From positions 186,001 to 250,000 of the forward strand of contig NZ_AZQN01000007.1 of assembly GCF_000566685.1 (NCBI RefSeq): a DNA stretch of 64,000 bases, read 5' to 3'. Both the position numbers and the translations under genes were made by a program. Positions 20,601 through 29,250 of this stretch are shown here, in pieces (position 1 is the stretch's first letter; every line of letters starts with the position of its first letter). Source of the stretch: Dyadobacter tibetensis Y620-1. GTDB taxonomy: Bacteria > Bacteroidota > Bacteroidia > Cytophagales > Spirosomataceae. The notes below the pieces were generated by a model. That model saw only the letters and a program-made list of their open reading frames with translations. It made no database searches and was not told the DNA's origin.

Positions 20601-21599
20601 CCTACCACGGTGACCATTCCTTTCAAGGCCATTGACAATGCGAATATACCATCCGACAATAAAGGGTCGGAAGGCACGGCTGTGCTGACCTTACTAGCCA
20701 CTCCGGTAACCATTACCGGTCTGGTATGGAACGACGAAAACAGCAATGGACTTAGAGACGGTGGAGAGTCGGGCTCCAATGCAGGTGGCCTTTTTGTTAA
20801 TTTGGTAGACAATACTAACCATATAATCGGGAGTGCGTCGGTAGCCAGCAACGGCACCTACCTGCTTGCCGACGTCCCATCTAACAAACAGGGGTACAAA
20901 TTGGTATTAGCAGCAACTAATAATTCAACCTCACCATCCCTACCCACTAAAGACTGGATGAATACCGCCAAACAAGCTGGTTCAGGGAATGGTGCCACCC
21001 AAAGTCCTAACCTCGGTTCAATTGATCTAATTACGCAATATGATAATATTGCCAACCAGAACTTCGGTATCCATTATTCAACACCACTCCCGGTAAAACT
21101 TATAAGCTTCACAGCCAAGGGCAACGAAGGTGCGGTAAATCTTTCATGGGAAACTGCAGAAGAGGAGAATTTCTCCCACTTCGAAATAGAACGTAGTGCC
21201 GATGGAAAGCAGTTTGAAACTATGAAAGAAGTGCGTTTCCATGGCGAACACCTATATAGTATCATGGATGGGAATCCCCTAACCGGCAACAATTATTATC
21301 GTCTTAAAATGGTGGATCTGGATGGAAGTTTCGCTTACTCCAGAACACAGGTGATAAAAGTTAATGGAAATATTTCCCTGAAAATTTTCCCCAACCCAGT
21401 CGCCGACCGACTGTCAGTCCAGGCAACTGATTCAATAATTGTTAAGTTAATCGTATTGGATAAGTCGGGGAAGGTAGTCGCAGCAAGCAACGAATCAGCC
21501 GGAATCAATGTATCACAACTACCATCTGGAATGTATATACTTCAAGCTACCATGGATAATAATTCCGTGCAGCATAAGAAGTTTATTGTAAACAGATAA
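17658..21599 (+). CDS. Large T9SS-secreted repeat protein
   Basis: A 1313-residue exported protein. Signal sequence (to ~residue 38, ...FQTALAT), then a ~400-residue N-terminal domain of unknown function with several Cys and His/Asp-rich stretches (FVMPHADPTWETHSNLYYW, WAGCHAVSV, LIDFGDHDDPETPYTHQLP). An Ig/PKD-like segment (ITYKWTSSCGGTFNNS) follows. Two ~265-residue tandem repeats come next, each with an SdrD-B-like half (GSVFND-x-NG ... YVNVSNASG) and a second beta half (KINGVTYDS), then a third shorter SdrD-B-like unit (GLVWNDENSNGLRDG). The C-terminus has the LPVKLISFTAKGNEGAVNLS and FERS-type region ending in a T9SS type A sorting domain (KIFPNPVADRLSV ... KKFIVNR). Probably surface-anchored or released; activity unknown. 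Confidence 0.9.
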   Translation: MKKHKLTIYPGGGKLLGWVQKLSLGLLLGLMSFQTALATNETFPAGAFIVNMGVMPQTTGNGLKPYGMVYDLLKNYNVNVRWVLDEGKAKDGIDFTHNGVSYKGSAFIIPANMRTPAVNAAISSWQSKGVVGVTTTSSLTVDVDYVLRVAPRWVLDQKNGKIAAGFFEEAGIPATAHGGSSDKYWKEPSALNSCDDIFVMPHADPTWETHSNLYYWNKDYKGAIWAGCHAVSVLENVKNPGNTIQLNFLTSGVPNGASTGLIDFGDHDDPETPYTHQLPGNPVAQYLGITDEAQTNGSEQVYLPKAGGGWLPSTNMITYATIIKKTTVPPGTAAINIYGRAFGDNTRGQVMYQAGHDIGGDKPENIAAQRIFFNWSFLAIIDKAPNLSLTLPPGSSEFVGAGSAIQLGAVSTTPGITYKWTSSCGGTFNNSTIANPIYTAPSTTSNTPCLISVTVTDACGRETVETKSITVVSPITFTGSVFNDLNGLTDNNVNGTKIGNLASAPSNIPLYVNISNASGIVVGSVAVDASTGNYAWTTSSYNNEAYTFSLSTAQAPLNQPRPANPTQLIGQTGDTWANTGENIGTGAGSDATPNGEVVAVIAGAGISNINFGIVLAPKAGQGANTTVNKPGTQFVDVPLNTFVNTTPSSGAVSKIRITAIPSTATALKINGVTYDSSNPIPAAGIVITTDATGLPVSGTTISIDPIAEGATSVTIPFKAINTAGIDSPNTGQAVMTLTAPSIIISGSVFNDANGLNDQKVNGLPIGNLGTSGEPIPLYVNVSNASGTILASLPVDPVQGQYAWTNAPDEAATYTLALSMVPATVGQPRPANPTLLVGKLGDKWVNTGENIGTGNGNDGNPNGELSVTTSGAGGISDANFGIELAPIAGHGTATANNAPGDGLVEVPMTAFTSVKNSTDAAPGNVAKIVITSMPTNATAIKINGVTYDSVNPFPLSGVELATDNNGLPIAGISISVDPTVSGPTTVTIPFKAIDNANIPSDNKGSEGTAVLTLLATPVTITGLVWNDENSNGLRDGGESGSNAGGLFVNLVDNTNHIIGSASVASNGTYLLADVPSNKQGYKLVLAATNNSTSPSLPTKDWMNTAKQAGSGNGATQSPNLGSIDLITQYDNIANQNFGIHYSTPLPVKLISFTAKGNEGAVNLSWETAEEENFSHFEIERSADGKQFETMKEVRFHGEHLYSIMDGNPLTGNNYYRLKMVDLDGSFAYSRTQVIKVNGNISLKIFPNPVADRLSVQATDSIIVKLIVLDKSGKVVAASNESAGINVSQLPSGMYILQATMDNNSVQHKKFIVNR
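19078..20697 (+). repeat. Two in-frame tandem ~265-codon repeats
   Basis: Repeat 1 (about 19078-19875) and repeat 2 (about 19876-20697) both contain GSVFND, NGxxIGNL, PLYVN-SNASG, QPRPANPT, NTGENIGTG, INGVTYDS and SIDP-type segments in the same order. They are diverged at DNA level, indicating an old duplication under selection. Confidence 0.85.
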
Positions 21600-21626
21600 G
21601 GAGCGATATATCTCCCCATAAATTGG

Positions 21627-21672
21627 AAAAGCGGGTCTTTCAGTGTGGCAACATTGGAAGATCCGCTTTTCC
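21627..21672 (+). terminator. Intrinsic terminator
   Basis: AAAAGCGGGTCTTTC (from 21627) pairs with GGAAGATCCGCTTTT (to 21670) through one G-U and one mismatch and ends in T residues. It lies directly after the large secreted protein gene. Confidence 0.75.
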
Positions 21673-21806
21673 TATTTATCCACTGTCCCAAACGACAAAC
21701 TCGTAAGGTGTGATTCTCGAAATGGCTTAAAATAATTGACAGCATTAGCAGTATGCTAACCGAAATATCCCCAAATTGTAGTCTTAATCTGTGAAGTTGG
21801 AAAAGG

Positions 21807-22841
21807 ATGATCAAAAGCATAAGCATTGAAGAGTATTTAACATTAGACCTGCCTATTCCCTTGGCGGATGTCCGAACTCCTGCTGAGTATACCCAGGGTC
21901 ATATACCTGGCACTTTCAATTTACCCATTTTTAGTAATGAAGAAAGAGTAAAGGTAGGTACCACTTATAAGCAGGTAGGCAGGGAAGAGGCCATCCTTCT
22001 GGGCTTCGACCTTACCGGACCTAAATGGTCGGGATTTATCAAAGAGGCATTAATGGAGGCGCCGCACAAAAAAATAGCCGTACACTGTTGGCGAGGGGGC
22101 ATGCGTAGCGGTGCCATGGCCTGGGCCCTGGACCTATATGGCTTTGAAGTGTTGTTGATAGAAGGAGGCTACAAAAGCTATAGAAGATGGTGTCTAGCAC
22201 AATTCGAGCGTCCCTACAAATTACGCATATTAGGTGGTATGACGGGATCCGGAAAAACCCGTATACTGCAAAAGATGGCCAAATTAGGAGATCAGGTCAT
22301 CGATTTGGAGGATCTGGCACAGCATCAGGGCTCTTCATTTGGCAGTATGAACCGTATGGTGCAGCCTAGTCAGGAGCAATTTGAAAATGATTTGGCATAT
22401 CAACTCAAGAAATTAAATTTCGTCCAGCCCATTTGGGTAGAAGATGAGAGTCTGAATATAGGAAAGCGAAATATTCCCAGAGTATTTTTCAACCAGATGC
22501 AGTCTGCCCCTCTTCTCGATTTAAGAATTCCCTTAGAGCAACGGATAAAATTTCTGGTAAATGAATACGGAAGTCTGGACAAAACATTCCTGGAAGAAGG
22601 AACGCTCCGAATTCACAAACGCCTGGGTCCCTTGCAGACCAAACAAGCTATAGAAGCCATTTGGGACAATAGAATGGAGGACTTCATCCGTCTGGTTCTT
22701 GTCTATTATGACAAAGCCTATCTGAAAGCACTAGCCAAACGAACGGAGGCTAACTTGTATACCTTAGAATATAATTCGAATAATATTGAAGAAATCATAG
22801 TATTGATACAGCAGCAATCTGAGGCCTTTCAAAATATATAA
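21807..22841 (+). CDS. mnmH: tRNA 2-selenouridine(34) synthase
   Basis: A 344-residue protein that replaces sulfur by selenium at the wobble 2-thiouridine of certain tRNAs, using selenophosphate. The N-terminal rhodanese domain carries the active Cys94 in AVHCWRGGMRSGAMAW. The C-terminal half has a P-loop GGMTGSGKT (residues 143-151), as in E. coli SelU/YbbB, where it serves geranyl transfer. DVRTPAEYTQGHIPGTFNLP is the usual N-terminal signature. It is followed 18 bases later by selD, whose product supplies selenophosphate. Confidence 0.95.
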   Translation: MIKSISIEEYLTLDLPIPLADVRTPAEYTQGHIPGTFNLPIFSNEERVKVGTTYKQVGREEAILLGFDLTGPKWSGFIKEALMEAPHKKIAVHCWRGGMRSGAMAWALDLYGFEVLLIEGGYKSYRRWCLAQFERPYKLRILGGMTGSGKTRILQKMAKLGDQVIDLEDLAQHQGSSFGSMNRMVQPSQEQFENDLAYQLKKLNFVQPIWVEDESLNIGKRNIPRVFFNQMQSAPLLDLRIPLEQRIKFLVNEYGSLDKTFLEEGTLRIHKRLGPLQTKQAIEAIWDNRMEDFIRLVLVYYDKAYLKALAKRTEANLYTLEYNSNNIEEIIVLIQQQSEAFQNI

Positions 22842-22859
22842 ATAACAGATTCCCCCCTT

Positions 22860-23900
22860 ATGGAACATAGCAATATTAAACTTACACAGTACTCGCATGG
22901 AGCGGGTTGTGGCTGCAAAATCAGTCCTTCTATTCTCGATAAAATATTACATAGTGCCCAACCCTTCCCCACTGATCCTCGCTTACTGGTCGGTAATGAC
23001 AAACGTGACGACGCTGCCGTTTTAGACCTGGGCAATGGGACTGCCCTGATTAGCACCACCGATTTTTTCATGCCCATTGTCGACGATGCATACGACTTCG
23101 GACGCATTGCTTCTGCCAATGCCATCAGTGATGTATATGCCATGGGAGGCAAGCCTGTCCTTGCCATAGCCATTCTGGGCTGGCCAATAGATAAGTTGGC
23201 ACCCGAAGTTGCAAGGGAGGTACTAGAAGGCGCGCGCGCCATCTGTGCTGAGGCAGGCATTACCCTTGCCGGCGGACATAGCATCGATTGCCCCGAACCA
23301 GTATTTGGTTTATCTGTTAACGGCATCGTCCCTATTTCTCACCTGAAACAAAATGCTACGGCTGCAGCGGGATGTAAATTATATTTAACCAAGCCCCTAG
23401 GGGTGGGAATCCTTTCTACGGCTCAGAAAAGAGGAATCTTAAAACCTGAAGACGCCGCCATTGCCCTTAAAAGCATGGTCACTTTAAACAAATTAGGAGA
23501 AGTTTTTGCTCAAATGCCTGCTGTAACAGCTATGACCGATGTGACGGGGTTTGGACTCTTAGGACACCTTTCCGAAATGTGCGAAGGTAGTGGTGTGTCA
23601 GCGGAAATAGATTTTGACCTGGTGCCCACCATTCCTTCCCTCCCATTTTATCTGGATCAAAAATGCTTTCCAGGGGGCACCCAGCGAAACTGGGCTAGCT
23701 ATGGACATAAAATAGGATCGCTCACCGATAGACAAAAATATATTTTGGCTGACCCTCAGACGAGCGGGGGCCTACTGGTAGCGGTGAAAGAGGCAGAGGC
23801 CACCGCCTTTGAAAAAACCATGATTGAGCTGGGGCAGTCCCTTACTTCATTTGGTCGACTGCTACTTGGCGAAAGTAAGAAAACAATCACTCTCCGATAA
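22860..23900 (+). CDS. selD: Selenide, water dikinase (selenophosphate synthase)
   Basis: A 346-residue enzyme making selenophosphate from selenide and ATP. The N-terminal active site is GAGCGCK with Cys17 and Lys20, the same positions as the catalytic pair of E. coli SelD; it uses Cys and not selenocysteine. The PurM-like fold shows [54 protein letters not shown] and [12 protein letters not shown]. Co-directional with mnmH (18-base gap) and closed by a strong terminator, so the two form a selenium-tRNA-modification operon. Confidence 0.97.
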   Translation: MEHSNIKLTQYSHGAGCGCKISPSILDKILHSAQPFPTDPRLLVGNDKRDDAAVLDLGNGTALISTTDFFMPIVDDAYDFGRIASANAISDVYAMGGKPVLAIAILGWPIDKLAPEVAREVLEGARAICAEAGITLAGGHSIDCPEPVFGLSVNGIVPISHLKQNATAAAGCKLYLTKPLGVGILSTAQKRGILKPEDAAIALKSMVTLNKLGEVFAQMPAVTAMTDVTGFGLLGHLSEMCEGSGVSAEIDFDLVPTIPSLPFYLDQKCFPGGTQRNWASYGHKIGSLTDRQKYILADPQTSGGLLVAVKEAEATAFEKTMIELGQSLTSFGRLLLGESKKTITLR

Positions 23901-23923
23901 AGCTTAACTCCTGGTATTCTCGA

Positions 23924-23966
23924 GCGTTGCCCTACCCTACTTCTCGGTAGTGCAACGCATTTTTAT
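23924..23966 (+). terminator. Intrinsic terminator of mnmH-selD
   Basis: GCGTTGC-C-CTACC (from 23924) pairs with GGTAG-T-GCAACGC (to 23958), followed by ATTTTTATTT. The rest of the gap to 24357 is AT-rich; I see no gene in it. Confidence 0.88.
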
Positions 23967-24357
23967 TTGTGCCCCCCCTCACCCTGGCTGTTCAACATGC
24001 CTTTACCAGTTGTCCCATTTTTCCTGCCCTGACGTCGATTTCACGATATATTGCAGCAATCATTTATAAAAAGCTGACTAATAATGGGAAAGATCCGGAT
24101 CTCATATGTAGAATAAGGGTTCTTTTTCTACAGTATATCAATTTACTAAATTCGAAAGATTATCTTCTGAAGCAAATCAGGGAGTTTTTTTATAAAATGA
24201 AACCTTTTACGTATAGTCTGGCATGACTTTAGAAGGATAGTTGGGTAAGGGGTAATTCTTCCATATTCCAATCCCTGAAATTTTAAGTTCCAAGCCTCAC
24301 TCAGACCGTAAGGAATATGATACGTCTGCGTAAAAAACATAATATTTACCACCCAGC

Positions 24358-25671
24358 ATGGCAAAAGCTCCAATAGATCGCATTATTGTCCCGGTACATA
24401 AGTTCATTAGCCAAGAATTTACCAGTGGGATCATTCTTTTTATTCAGGTAATCATCGCCATTATTTGGGTTAATTCACCATGGTCAGCCTCCTATCACCA
24501 TACCTGGGCCACGGAACTAGGGATAAGTTTAGGCGATTTCACTTTCAATCAGTCCCTACATATTTGGATCAATGATGGGCTCATGGCCTTGTTTTTCTTT
24601 GTGATTGGCCTGGAACTCAAACGAGAATTCACTTCTGGGGAACTATCATCCATACAGCAGGCATCCTTACCCATGATGGCCGCCCTGGGCGGGATGGTCG
24701 TCCCGGCGGCCATATATATTCTTATTAACTTAAATAGAGCCTCTATACATGGATGGGGAATCCCCATGGCAACGGATATTGCCTTCGCCCTGGCGATCGT
24801 TTCTCTAGCTGGGAAATCTATTCCGAGCTCCGTAAAAGTTTTTTTATCGGCTCTGGCGGTTGCCGATGACCTTGGTGCCGTACTGGTTATTGCCTTTTTC
24901 TATACCCCTACCATCACATTTTTACCACTTCTGGTCGCGGGTATCTTACTATTGGTGCTCATTGCCGGTAATCTTTTAGGCATAAGAGGAATGCTCTTCT
25001 ATGCATTGATCGGCATCGCCATCTGGGCAGGCTTCTTATTCTCGGGCGTCCATGCCACGATTGCCGGGGTTTTGGTAGCATTCACCATTCCCGCCAGAAC
25101 TAAAATTAACGAGGAAGAATATGTTAAAAATATACGCAAAAACACCATGGATTTTGAGAATGCCATTCCACAGAACGGTTCATTGACAACCCCAGAACAG
25201 CATCAAATTATCGAAAACATTAAGAAACTAAGTACCGATGCAGAAACACCACTACAAAAACTGGAAAACAACCTCCATCCATGGGTAGCCTTCGTCATTA
25301 TGCCGCTTTTCGCGCTTTCCAATGCAGGGATTCTAATTGGAAAGGACTTCTTCTCCATTTTAGTTAATCCCATTAGTTTAGGCGTAGGTATGGGACTTTT
25401 GATAGGAAAATGCTTAGGCATACTCCTATTCACCTGGATAATGGTACGTCTGAAATTTTCGTCGCTGCCAGAAGGGTCAACTTGGCCTCATATTGTAGGG
25501 GTTTCAATCCTGGCCGGTGTGGGCTTCACCATGTCCCTTTTTATTGCCGAACTCGCCTTCACGAACGAACTCATGATTAGCGAAGCTAAATACGGTATTT
25601 TGCTTGCTTCTCTGGTGGCCGGTGGCCTGGGATATACCATACTCAAACGGATTCCCAGCCCAAAAAATTAA
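24358..25671 (+). CDS. nhaA: Na+/H+ antiporter NhaA
   Basis: A 437-residue inner-membrane antiporter exporting Na+ (or Li+) for H+. NhaA signatures are FFVIGLELKREFTSGELSS, PMATDIAFALAIVSLAG and ALAVADDLGAVLVIAFFY with the ion-binding Asp-Asp pair. About 11-12 hydrophobic helices are visible, and a ~50-residue polar loop (ARTKINEEEYVKN ... ENNLHPWV) sits where bacterial NhaA proteins carry their long cytoplasmic loop. No partner gene is adjacent. Confidence 0.95.
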   Translation: MAKAPIDRIIVPVHKFISQEFTSGIILFIQVIIAIIWVNSPWSASYHHTWATELGISLGDFTFNQSLHIWINDGLMALFFFVIGLELKREFTSGELSSIQQASLPMMAALGGMVVPAAIYILINLNRASIHGWGIPMATDIAFALAIVSLAGKSIPSSVKVFLSALAVADDLGAVLVIAFFYTPTITFLPLLVAGILLLVLIAGNLLGIRGMLFYALIGIAIWAGFLFSGVHATIAGVLVAFTIPARTKINEEEYVKNIRKNTMDFENAIPQNGSLTTPEQHQIIENIKKLSTDAETPLQKLENNLHPWVAFVIMPLFALSNAGILIGKDFFSILVNPISLGVGMGLLIGKCLGILLFTWIMVRLKFSSLPEGSTWPHIVGVSILAGVGFTMSLFIAELAFTNELMISEAKYGILLASLVAGGLGYTILKRIPSPKN

Positions 25672-25867
25672 TCTGGCTCTTCTCTTTTTTTAATCTTTCC
25701 AATTCTTTTTTGGAACTTTTCTTGTTCCTCGTTAAAGATATTTCTGAATGCGCTAAAATCGATTTAGCCTAGGATTTAAACCTATTCCAGCGAGATTTTG
25801 ACCCAATTATTTGAATTATACAAATAATTTATGATCAAATAATATTGGTAGTTTTACAAGTGTCGGC

Positions 25868-25897
25868 TTGACATTAAATTTATTTTCTATAGCTTTG
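25868..25897 (+). promoter_or_regulatory. Bacteroidota promoter upstream of susC-like gene
   Basis: TTG at 25868-25870, exactly 19 bases, then TAGCTTTG at 25890-25897, an exact match to TTG-N19-TAnnTTTG. It predicts a ~125-base leader before the SusC start. Confidence 0.75.
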
Positions 25898-25948
25898 TTC
25901 TATTCTATGAAAAAATAGAATTTTTAGATTCAGCTGAAAATAGTATAT

Positions 25949-25975
25949 GTCCTCGCCGTTGCGCAGCGGAAGGAC
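25949..25975 (+). promoter_or_regulatory. GC-rich leader hairpin upstream of susC-like gene
   Basis: GTCCT (25949-25953) pairs with AGGAC (25971-25975), and a nested CCGTTGC/GCAGCGG stem lies inside. It is in the predicted 5' leader, ~50 bases before the start codon, in otherwise AT-rich DNA. No T-tail typical of a terminator follows; a translational or RNA-stability role is possible. Confidence 0.4.
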
Positions 25976-26026
25976 TTATTTATGGAGTAGTCATACCCAA
26001 TTCTTTCCATGTAAACGAACATTCAC

Positions 26027-29000
26027 ATGCAGGTAAAAGTACGTCAAATCGTTAAAGTGTCATTATTACAGTTAATTACACTTTCCGGAATGTCAACGCC
26101 CTTATGGGCGAGCCCTACAATGGTTGCCCTGAGCAATAGGGCTACGCAGATGCGTAGTGCTATGGTGGCAGAGCAACAAGTGAGCGGCATAGTAAAGGAT
26201 GAGGCTGGAAATGCCTTACCTGGAGTCAATGTAAAACTAAAAGGCAGTTCCCGGGGAACATCGACCGACGTCGATGGTTCATTTACTTTAAACGTAGATG
26301 GGAGTTCATCGGTGTTGGTTTTCTCATTCGTGGGTTATCTGGCCAAAGAGGTCCAGGTGGGCAGTGCCACACATCTGGATGTACAGTTGGAACCAGATAC
26401 TAAGGCATTGGCCGAGATAGTAGTAGTAGGTTATGGAACGCAAAAGAAAGCCACTGTAACCGGGTCCATTAGCTCAATTAAAGGGGATGCAATCGCTCAA
26501 GTGCCCTCTCCCAATATTTCACAATCCTTAGCGGGACGAGTAGCCGGTGTAAGCATGCGTCCTAATGGTGGCCAACCTGGCAAAGACGATCCAGATATCC
26601 ACATTCGCGGAATTGTTACCACAGGTAATAACAAACCTTTGGTAGTAGTAGATGGGGTACGCAGGGATAATATCCGCCAGATTGATCCCGCTAGCATAGA
26701 AACGATTACTATCCTAAAAGACGCCGCCGCCGTAGCGCCTTATGGTATCGGAGGCGCCAATGGGGTAATTATGATCACAACCAAGAAAGGGAAATCCGGT
26801 AAGCCAACCGTCAGGGTAAGTAGCTCCTATGGATTTCAAAACCCTACCTACTTACCAAAGGTACTGAATGCCAAGGATTACATGACCTTGCAAAATGAAG
26901 CCTATCTTAACCAGACTCCCGGTGGAACGAGTCTTCCCAATGACCCAGAGCTGATCAGCAATTATAACCAGCTACATCAAGAAGATCCTTGGAAATATCC
27001 GAATGCCAACTTCTTGGATGTTTTCAATAAAAATGTTCCGGTTCAAAACCACAATCTGGAAATGAGTGGGGGTAGCGACAAAGTTACCTACCATGCAGGC
27101 ATAGGCTATTTCGATCAAAAGGGCATTTTTGACCCGGTAAGCTACTCCCGCTACAACTACAACCTAAGTCTAGAGATGGCGCCTACCAAGTCGACTAAAG
27201 TTGGGATGACGCTTTTTGGCAGTATCGAAAATACCAAGGACATCGATGCGGATGAGTCCACCTCTGGCCACCTGTTTCGTAGTTTCTATAAATTTCTGCC
27301 CACCCAAAGCTTGATATATCCCGAAGGTGATAAATGGGGAGAATCCTCGGCCAACACCCCGGTCGGCGTATTGAAATCGAATGGTTATAAGCGTACTAAC
27401 GGCAATACCCTTTTAGGAACCTTATTTATTGAGCAGCAGCTTGCCAAGGGCTTAAGTGTGAAAGGTGTATTCAGTTATGACCCGTCCCAGACTCATATAA
27501 AGTCGTGGCATGAGCCCTTTGTTTATCACAAAATAGATTTGTCTCAAAAGCCATATACCTACACTGAGGCCATATCCCTGCAAGAAGGAAATGGCAAGCC
27601 CTTCCGCTGGTTGGCACTGGAAAATATTCGCCGAACTAATTTCACCTACCAGGGCTATCTGAACTATAACCGAACCTTTGGCCACCACGCCATCACAGGT
27701 CTTGCAGTAATGGAAGTGCGCCAAACGAAAGGTGACAATTTGTTTACACGTCGCAACAATTTTGCTATCGGAATTGACGAACTAAGTTTTGGTAGCTCCG
27801 ATAAATTGGATTACGACAACTCGGGAAGTTCCTATACGGGAACTGAGATGGGCTATGTCTACCGACTTGGCTATACCTATAAAGACAAATATATTCTTGA
27901 AGCGGCAGGACGTTATGACGGACATTATTATTTCGCACCGGGAAAACGCTGGGGATATTTCCCTGCCTTCTCTGCAGCCTGGCGCTTATCAGAAGAAGAT
28001 TTCATGAAGAATATCCGGGCAGTCGACGAATTGAAGCTTCGTGGATCCTGGGGTAAAGCGGGTATGCTCGCCGGTGGACCATTTCAATACCAGTCGGGCT
28101 ACGAGCTTCGTGGAGGAGCCTATGCCTTTGGAAATGGAACCTTGGTTCAGGGATCGCGGGTGCCTCGTGAGGCCAACTCAGCCATTACCTGGGAGATTTC
28201 TACCAAAACAGATATCGGCTTCGACTTGAGCATGTTAAACTCTTTATTGACAGCGGAGTTCGACTTCTTTTACGAGAATCGTACCGGGATGCTGCTTGCA
28301 CCACAGGTAACCTTACCTGTTGAATATGGACTCGATTTGTCACAGGAAAACAAAGGACGCATGACCAACCGTGGTTTTGAACTAAACCTGGGCACCCGCA
28401 AGCGTCTCACAAACGACTTCGATTTCTCGGTAAATGCCAATGTAAGTTATGCCAAAAACCGTATGCTCGAAGTGTTCCAATCCGATGCTGAACGCAACAA
28501 TCCTAATCGTACCAGACTGAACCGATCATTTGGAACACCCTATGGCTTCAAATCACTCGGCTTGTTTACCACAGCCGACGATGTAAATGGTGATGGAATT
28601 ATCAACGCGACGGATGGCTATAATGTTACCCAGTTTGGTGTGCTGCACCCCGGTGATATCAAATACGCCGATTTAAGTGGTCCGGATGGCGTACCCGATG
28701 GTGTTATCAATAATGATGACCTCACCGTCATTGGTCATCCAGTATATCCAGCGCTTACTTATGGTCTTACTCCTTCGGTAAACTATAAAGGCATAGACCT
28801 AACTTTATTCTTCCAGGGTGCAGGAAAGTCTAGCATTAATGTTCGTCAGTTTCAAACAGTACCCTTCGAAAATAATGGCAGTAACACCGGTTATGAATAT
28901 TATAACAACCGTTGGACCCCTGACAATCAGAATGCCAAATACCCTAGATCCACACCGGCCCCTTATGCAAACAATACGAAAGATGCAGATTTTTGGTGGG

Positions 29001-29227
29001 CAGATTCGGGATATTTGCGCTTGAAGACGCTTAGCGTAGGCTATACCCTTCCTAAGAGTGTCCTTCAGAAGCTGAAGATGAGTTCTGCAAGAATCTATAT
29101 GGTCTCTCAGAATCTATTTACAATAAGCAAGTTAAAGCATGTTGACCCAGAAATGGGCTATACCGATCGTGAAACTGCCTATCCCGTAATGAAGGCCACT
29201 ACTTTTGGAATTGATTTAACTTTTTAA
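26027..29227 (+). CDS. SusC/RagA-type TonB-linked outer membrane transporter
   Basis: A 1066-residue TonB-dependent transporter. After the signal sequence, a carboxypeptidase-regulatory-like domain (QVSGIVKDEAGNALPGVNVK) leads into the plug with a TonB-box-like VVVGYGTQKKATVTGSIS and SQSLAGRVAGVSMRPNGGQP. The remainder is a 22-strand-type barrel ending in Phe (IDLTF). It imports an oligosaccharide or other large ligand with the SusD partner encoded 23 bases downstream. No dedicated sigma/anti-sigma pair is adjacent, and no glycosidase directly follows, so the substrate is open. Confidence 0.95.
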   Translation: MQVKVRQIVKVSLLQLITLSGMSTPLWASPTMVALSNRATQMRSAMVAEQQVSGIVKDEAGNALPGVNVKLKGSSRGTSTDVDGSFTLNVDGSSSVLVFSFVGYLAKEVQVGSATHLDVQLEPDTKALAEIVVVGYGTQKKATVTGSISSIKGDAIAQVPSPNISQSLAGRVAGVSMRPNGGQPGKDDPDIHIRGIVTTGNNKPLVVVDGVRRDNIRQIDPASIETITILKDAAAVAPYGIGGANGVIMITTKKGKSGKPTVRVSSSYGFQNPTYLPKVLNAKDYMTLQNEAYLNQTPGGTSLPNDPELISNYNQLHQEDPWKYPNANFLDVFNKNVPVQNHNLEMSGGSDKVTYHAGIGYFDQKGIFDPVSYSRYNYNLSLEMAPTKSTKVGMTLFGSIENTKDIDADESTSGHLFRSFYKFLPTQSLIYPEGDKWGESSANTPVGVLKSNGYKRTNGNTLLGTLFIEQQLAKGLSVKGVFSYDPSQTHIKSWHEPFVYHKIDLSQKPYTYTEAISLQEGNGKPFRWLALENIRRTNFTYQGYLNYNRTFGHHAITGLAVMEVRQTKGDNLFTRRNNFAIGIDELSFGSSDKLDYDNSGSSYTGTEMGYVYRLGYTYKDKYILEAAGRYDGHYYFAPGKRWGYFPAFSAAWRLSEEDFMKNIRAVDELKLRGSWGKAGMLAGGPFQYQSGYELRGGAYAFGNGTLVQGSRVPREANSAITWEISTKTDIGFDLSMLNSLLTAEFDFFYENRTGMLLAPQVTLPVEYGLDLSQENKGRMTNRGFELNLGTRKRLTNDFDFSVNANVSYAKNRMLEVFQSDAERNNPNRTRLNRSFGTPYGFKSLGLFTTADDVNGDGIINATDGYNVTQFGVLHPGDIKYADLSGPDGVPDGVINNDDLTVIGHPVYPALTYGLTPSVNYKGIDLTLFFQGAGKSSINVRQFQTVPFENNGSNTGYEYYNNRWTPDNQNAKYPRSTPAPYANNTKDADFWWADSGYLRLKTLSVGYTLPKSVLQKLKMSSARIYMVSQNLFTISKLKHVDPEMGYTDRETAYPVMKATTFGIDLTF

Positions 29228-29250
29228 AAAAACCGATAAATCCTACGAGC

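Larger units (their letters stand above)
25672..26026. other. SusC leader and promoter region
   Basis: 355 bases without a gene. The part after ~25860 carries a promoter and a stem-loop, listed separately; nothing was found in the first ~190 bases. Confidence 0.6.
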
